DNA of 64,000 nt from Branchiostoma floridae (lineage: Eukaryota; Chordata; Leptocardii; Amphioxiformes; Branchiostomatidae): the NCBI RefSeq assembly GCF_000003815.2, contig NC_049993.1, positions 5,733,686 through 5,797,685 on the forward strand. Direction: 5' to 3'. Numbering within the stretch: position 1 is the stretch's first letter; each line of letters opens with the position of its first letter. The notes beneath the pieces are model-generated. The model had not been told where the DNA came from. It saw only the letters and a list, made by a program, of their open reading frames with translations, and searched no databases. The position numbers were made by a program, and so were the translations under genes. Shown here in pieces: positions 63,001 to 64,000 of this stretch.

Positions 63001-64000
63001 TCCGAAACACCTCACCCAAAAAATGACAGAGAACAGCACAACTACAGAACTCGTGGTGTAACTCCCATGAATAAGAACCAGTGACACGAGACCGCCGAGA
63101 CTGTATTGGGAAACAAAATCGCAAAAATGGCCCTTGTAGAAAAAGAGAGGCTTTTCCGGGGATCAGCGTCTGTACGGGTAGAGAGAACTTGTCATTGTGT
63201 CGCCTTTGTGGCCGTGTCAGTCCTCGATGCAGCCATAGCGAGTATTATGGGCTACTTGAGCGTCCGCCATTGTGCTCTGCAATGCCGTTCTACTAGACTC
63301 CACAGTCCCTACCAGACTGACTACGCTGGCTATTATAGTGAGTTTTGCTAAAAGGAGTTGGCCGGCCGCACAGCTAAAAATGGACCTTGGCATGGACTGA
63401 CCCCCCGGTCAATTTCTCGATTTTTACAATCCCCGCACCCCCGTACTGCCTGGTGGAGGCTACTAGACTTCATAATAGGCTTCACTGCTGGTGTGTTCAT
63501 ATTGTCATTGTTTGTTCCTTGTTCTGATAGCTCCCAGTTTTTACAGCATTTTGGAGACCCATTAGAAAGCAACAGTATGGAAGAAAATATAATACACAAT
63601 CAAAAAAGGACGGCAATATTAAAACCCTGCCACGGAACCTGCTTTTAAAGTGTAGGTTCCGCTCACTGCCACATCGCTCGGCAATTATTTAGGAAGTTAC
63701 GTGTTTCCACAGTGTTATACGATGGTTCTATTCAGGTGTTGTCAAGCTAACCGGCTTATAAATTACATCAGCTGAGCCTGAAGAGAATGTGGATTATGAA
63801 GATTCACACTAGAAGGTTTAAAAAGTTTTAAAAAGTTGCTGACTTTACACACCCAGCACGAATCTCTCATGCGTGTATTTTTTTTGTATCAATCCCTATA
63901 CGTTGTCCATTGAAGATCCGGCATTGAATACAATAAAGCTTTAAATCTCTACCTCGAATCCTTAATTTTTGTGCGACCTAAATAGTTATTGCGTAGTCTG

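Larger units (their letters stand above)
54618..64000. other. Gene-poor spacer upstream of the F-box gene
   Basis: All frames are short and lack domain features. Notable items are the two MITEs, a promoter-like CpG-rich stretch near 58860-59280 and a nuclear-receptor-like site near 58044. Confidence 0.55.

Noticed and set aside
63081-63351. Small genes near the window end
   Set aside because: Overlapping short frames without motif, splice or paralogue support.

Overview
The window looks like a cephalochordate (amphioxus, Branchiostoma) genomic scaffold. The evidence is multi-exon genes with GT-AG introns, deuterostome-type iodothyronine deiodinases that use UGA as selenocysteine, tandem arrays of lineage-specific GPCRs, dense MITE/LINE debris, long microsatellites and four assembly gaps. 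The species call is an inference from gene content and repeats.

Region 1 (1-23.1 kb) is a tandem array of class A GPCR genes transcribed on +. Copy A lacks its first two exons because the window starts at the last two bases of its exon 2. Copies B (7039-10921) and C (16342-19181) are complete. The 5' and 3' flanks are duplicated too, and a fourth 5' flank (about 21.9-23.1 kb) has no receptor after it. Copies A and B carry an extra intron and an acidic third intracellular loop that C lacks. Several transposons sit in one copy while another copy shows the empty site, so the array and its insertions can be ordered in time.

Region 2 (23.7-46.4 kb) is a nested, roughly palindromic cluster: B-box-like zinc-finger gene 1 (-), deiodinase a (+), deiodinase b (+), deiodinase c (-), zinc-finger gene 2 (+). 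All three deiodinases can be assembled completely as five exons with identical intron phases (253, 251 and 253 residues). Each has an in-frame TGA in the active site FGSCT-U-PPF. Each 3' flank has a conserved hairpin with an ATGA/GGA[GA] quartet and covarying stem, which I read as the SECIS element that recodes UGA. Its apical loop has CC where the canonical form has AA, and deiodinase b has two copies. Together these genes would remove iodine from thyroid-hormone-like iodothyronines or their acetic-acid derivatives.

Region 3 (46.4-64 kb) is gene-poor. It holds one two-exon F-box/LRR gene on - (51594-54545) and two adjacent MITE insertions of one family near 59.7-60.1 kb, each with a perfect 9-bp target duplication. 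The rest shows no supportable coding sequence.
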